Assembly (NCBI GenBank): GCA_036676355.1
Contig: JAKFDA010000064.1
Span: 1-16,945, forward strand
Direction: 5' to 3'
DNA: 16,945 nucleotides
Source: ZC4RG42 sp036676355
GTDB taxonomy: Bacteria; Pseudomonadota; Gammaproteobacteria; Burkholderiales; SG8-39
The notes below the pieces were generated by a model, which saw only the letters and a program-made list of their open reading frames with translations, was not told the DNA's origin and made no database searches. Both the position numbers and the translations under genes were made by a program. Positions within the stretch are counted from its first letter, which is position 1. The number at the start of each line of letters is the position of its first letter. Positions 15,001 to 16,945 of the stretch are shown in pieces.

Positions 15001-16945
15001 CTCGCGCATGGCCACGGGCGAAATGCCTTCGGCATCGAACTCGATCTCCACTCGATGCCCCAGCGCGTCACGGGTCTCGATCTGATTGCCGAACGCATCG
15101 TGCCGGTAGCAGCGCAGGTCACGTGCCCAGTTGAGTCCCTCGACCGGATCGTTATTACGTTCGTAGAGCGAGTCGAGCATCGTGGGGGCCGTCGGGCCGT
15201 ATGCCTCTTCGACTTCCTTAGCCGTCAGCGCGATTTCACGCTGACGCGATTTCCAGCCGCGCTCCACTTCGCCGAAGGGCAAGCCTTCGAGCGCCCGCCC
15301 GTCGTAGAAGTTCGTGATGTGCTTGAGGAGCCGGCCGCTTCCGTCACTCTTGCGCAGTCGGCTCACAAAGCTCGTTTGACCATGCGCGGGGTGGCGCGCA
15401 TACGCTGACTCGATGATCAACTCATCGACATGCGTCGCATCGGCGCCGTCGCGCCATTTGCCGCGACGCAGTTCTCGCGTGACATTGCCGACGTCGTCGT
15501 AGGTGTATTCGATGTCTTCGCGCTCATACTCGATGCCGGTTTCAAGACGCCGGCTCGTGCGCTTCGCCTCCAGGGCGAGATACGCTTGGCCGGCGGCGTC
15601 CATCGTGTCGAGCGGCCGAGCGGTCCAGACCGACTCGTCGATGCGCCGCAATTCTCCGCTGATCGAATCGAACAACTCGGTGCGATGGGGTTGACCCTTG
15701 CCCGCGATGAACTCCGAATCGCGTGCAGTGGTCGCGCGCGTGTGGAAATAATATCGTTGCCGCACTTCGGCTTCGTGTTCGGTCGCAAGTGTCCGCGAAT
15801 CTACTTCGGCGAAACCGAGGTACTCGCGCGCGCGACCGTCGTAGTGCCCGTCGTGATAGCGATACTCGGTCATGCTGCGCTGATCGATCACCATATCGTG
15901 AACGGAAATGCGCTTGACGACATTCACGGCGAACGGCAGGTATCCCGTCCAGCGGCGGCCCTCCGCGAGATCCGCCGTGCGCTCGAACACGGAGGTGCTG
16001 TACTCGATGCTCGTCTGCAGTCCCGCACCGTTGTCGATGGCCGTGAGCAGGTACGGCTTGACGCCGTTGAGCGGGTCGAGCAGCCAGTATTCGTGCGGCA
16101 CCGCCGTGGAGCCTTCCTGTGTCCACAGAAAACCGACGGTACCGGAACCGGCCATGTCCGTCAGCAGCAACCGGCCGGGTCGGAGCATGGGCGCGCGCCG
16201 CAGGACGATCGGCGCGACAAAGCGCTCACCGCCGCAATTGAGATGAATTTCGATCGTGCCCTTGCCCAACAGCACGAGGTCGGCTGCGCCATCGCCGTTG
16301 ACGTCGGCCAACAATACGTCGGTGTCCGAATCGGCCACTGCGAATTCGGGCGTGCCTTCCATGAAGCGTGGCTCGCCGAATCGACCATTGCCGAGCGAAG
16401 GCCAGTACTGGATCGAACGAGCACGCAGCCGGACCAGGTCCGGAAGTCCGTCCCCGTTCATGTCTGCGAAGCGCAACCTGCGGCGATTTGCCATGAGATC
16501 GGGTAGCGCTTCGCGCGGCAATACCACCGGTCCGCGCCAACGTTCGCCGCGCTCGTTGAAGAATCCCATCGGCGCGCCGTTGCGATAGGTGAGCAGGTCG
16601 ACGACGCCGTCGCCATCCAGATCGAGCAACCAGCTTGTTCCCTCGTCCAACGCGAAGCTGGGCGCGAGACTTAAGGAACGCTTGGGAAGAAAACCCCGCT
16701 CGGGATCGTGGGGGTAGTAGCCACCGCCGCCCGACTCGGCAAAAACGAGATCCGCTGTTCCGTTGCCGGTGAGATCGGCGAAACGCACCCGGTCGTCGTG
16801 CAGATGCACGCCCGAAGGTAGAGCGGCCAGACGCTCCGGCGGCCCCCAGCGCATGCCCCCGCGATTCTCCCAGTAGGTCGCTTCGTCTCCATTCATCCGC
16901 AGCACGCCGGGGAGCGCGGTGCCGCGGTAGTCGAGCAGCGTGGTG
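12019..16945 (-). CDS. TcdB/SpvB-like RHS-repeat protein with HEXXH tip, N-terminus outside the window
   Basis: The frame is open to the right edge (TTLLDYRGTALPG before the first internal start), giving 1641 full codons. The N-part has FG-GAP/VCBS-type calcium loops (FADLTGNGTADLVF, LDLDGDGVVDLL, FADMNGDGLPDLV, ADVNGDGAADLVL), then a TcdB-middle-like region with GYLPFAVNVVKRISVHD and REYLGFAEVDS. Many YD/RHS repeats follow (EYDALGRILAVY, YDLWGNRIRID, YDALGNMVLSEE, YDASGNLTRD). The RHS core is GARYYRPALGRFLTPDLY...NLYLYALCNPANITDPTG. After DPTG come 243 variable residues: a Gly/Ala-rich membrane-like stretch, then VHEAYHSRQ and GNPFEKTPW. Such proteins build a shell that encloses and delivers a toxic tip, as in Tc toxin BC components. 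HEXXH (codons 12214-12228) suggests a metallopeptidase-like tip; that is inference. Bases 11815-12018 downstream hold no plausible immunity gene. Confidence 0.9.
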   Translation of the reverse strand, partial: TTLLDYRGTALPGVLRMNGDEATYWENRGGMRWGPPERLAALPSGVHLHDDRVRFADLTGNGTADLVFAESGGGGYYPHDPERGFLPKRSLSLAPSFALDEGTSWLLDLDGDGVVDLLTYRNGAPMGFFNERGERWRGPVVLPREALPDLMANRRRLRFADMNGDGLPDLVRLRARSIQYWPSLGNGRFGEPRFMEGTPEFAVADSDTDVLLADVNGDGAADLVLLGKGTIEIHLNCGGERFVAPIVLRRAPMLRPGRLLLTDMAGSGTVGFLWTQEGSTAVPHEYWLLDPLNGVKPYLLTAIDNGAGLQTSIEYSTSVFERTADLAEGRRWTGYLPFAVNVVKRISVHDMVIDQRSMTEYRYHDGHYDGRAREYLGFAEVDSRTLATEHEAEVRQRYYFHTRATTARDSEFIAGKGQPHRTELFDSISGELRRIDESVWTARPLDTMDAAGQAYLALEAKRTSRRLETGIEYEREDIEYTYDDVGNVTRELRRGKWRDGADATHVDELIIESAYARHPAHGQTSFVSRLRKSDGSGRLLKHITNFYDGRALEGLPFGEVERGWKSRQREIALTAKEVEEAYGPTAPTMLDSLYERNNDPVEGLNWARDLRCYRHDAFGNQIETRDALGHRVEIEFDAEGISPVAMREDGGPSRALRYDPATQQLALSEDSNGQTTAFEYDALGRILAVYRAGAIDGLPTETYEYDLGTVPNRIVQRIRLDPSAPSAGCVKYEYRDGSGRTAQVKRLTEDGRWSVGKQLVQSVSGRELGERDAWFSTTSEFEAMAPAELATRRLYYDFACRLVREQLFGGGFTRHEYSRNESRFYGPDRAAQLELDPLTPPTRLSRANARGKLVALEEFDDDGRHEQRREIDVLDRLVAVRDPLGHEVLRTVYDLWGNRIRIDAADSGTSRYIYDGANNLVLRTDADERSVYTPRDMLGRITEVRYGGADGELQERCEYDAGPGENLGGRLARVVGKFGSVEYSYSAAGDAIQVTRTFADDSHTYSMGFEYDAVRNLRAVIYPDGHRVAYDYDPCGMLTSVNGVIDSIEYGPTGKRERVVFANGVETRQTWTPGDYLLRALSTHAPNDGPSFQDLLFDLDQAGQVLRIEDHATVAGKIRNNQTFEYDLRMRLVRATGRGAGGDYDVSYEYDALGNMVLSEESFSERLQYGYQVGDALHPNRLIKRESAAGAEYEYDASGNLTRDPAIGRLFYDARHRLERIEKNDGAQIVYRYDHSDRRTETRVTKNGITTRRLEVEGLYLIEPGTRVKVVMDQERRRALLPDSGDPLLYHWDRLGNVNIVSNLATGAFVGQDEYTPYGRMSGSILIMPNFTLHGARLHEEVDIVLLGARYYRPALGRFLTPDLYLNMRQESIPGILAGANLYLYALCNPANITDPTGAIAFLAVLLIAALVGVALGALGAAVAGADTWDEWAMWMLGGAVGGVLAVLAGAGIAVLFVGWSAATTGAVIALFIWGGASLLGTLITPALDKSDSGVAWFFSFLIKWIQSPILTTGGLIAAFVVWARGGNVDFHRGMLFIEVGSGYGAMTLGGVAWTLEDGFNPDGSVKDDLAVHEAYHSRQVVALGELGFYVTYITVGGLLGVISGGTWLGLDRNGCGNPFEKTPWPYDHPGAPTKSASECW

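Noticed and set aside
15430..16506. A 358-codon plus-strand open frame opposite the RHS gene
   Set aside because: Antisense shadow of calcium-loop and RHS repeat coding; no recognisable product.

Overview
The window is mostly high-GC DNA (one uvrA line, 1561-1620, counts 42 G/C in 60). It looks like a chromosomal stretch of a proteobacterium, probably beta- or gammaproteobacterial. The main reasons are an RpoE sigma factor paired with an RseA-type anti-sigma, a tandem double-length UvrA, a TTC38-like TPR protein and a TcdB/SpvB-type RHS protein. I cannot name a genus.

Layout. (a) 1-3030: the 3' part of a UvrA gene. It begins inside the end of one UvrA unit and then encodes a complete second unit, so the whole protein is about twice the normal length. 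(b) About 2955-7640: an AT-richer accessory block (line 6061-6120 counts 23 G/C in 60) inserted behind uvrA. On the minus strand it carries a two-gene set, a Pol-beta-fold nucleotidyltransferase and a 2H phosphoesterase. On the plus strand it carries a five-helix membrane protein and a DUF262/DUF1524 (GmrSD-like) nuclease. Between the two sets lies a diverged, frameshifted copy of the uvrA 3' end, which looks like a scar of the insertion. (c) 7882-10146: a decayed AraC-family regulator, divergent from an intact TTC38-like TPR protein gene. (d) 10263-11814: rpoE and an unusually short, apparently soluble rseA, divergent from a secreted fasciclin-domain protein with a perfect terminator. The shared intergenic region holds two outward-facing copies of one bipartite motif, CTTGTGAC-N17-GTCC(A/T)AC, with identical spacing. 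This is what self-regulated ECF promoters would look like. (e) 12019 to the right edge: a very large TcdB/SpvB-like RHS protein, open at its N-terminus, whose variable C-terminal tip has a membrane-like stretch and an HEXXH motif.

How the genes may work together. Block (b) reads as a small defence or stress island with two separate modules. The nucleotidyltransferase/2H pair could add and remove, or make and degrade, a nucleotide product. The membrane protein/GmrSD-like pair could restrict modified DNA. Block (d) reads as one regulatory circuit in which the sigma factor drives its own operon and the fasciclin gene. The RHS protein is a probable secreted or contact-delivered toxin for which no immunity gene is visible inside the window. 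The functional links are inference; the domain calls rest on motifs visible in the translations.
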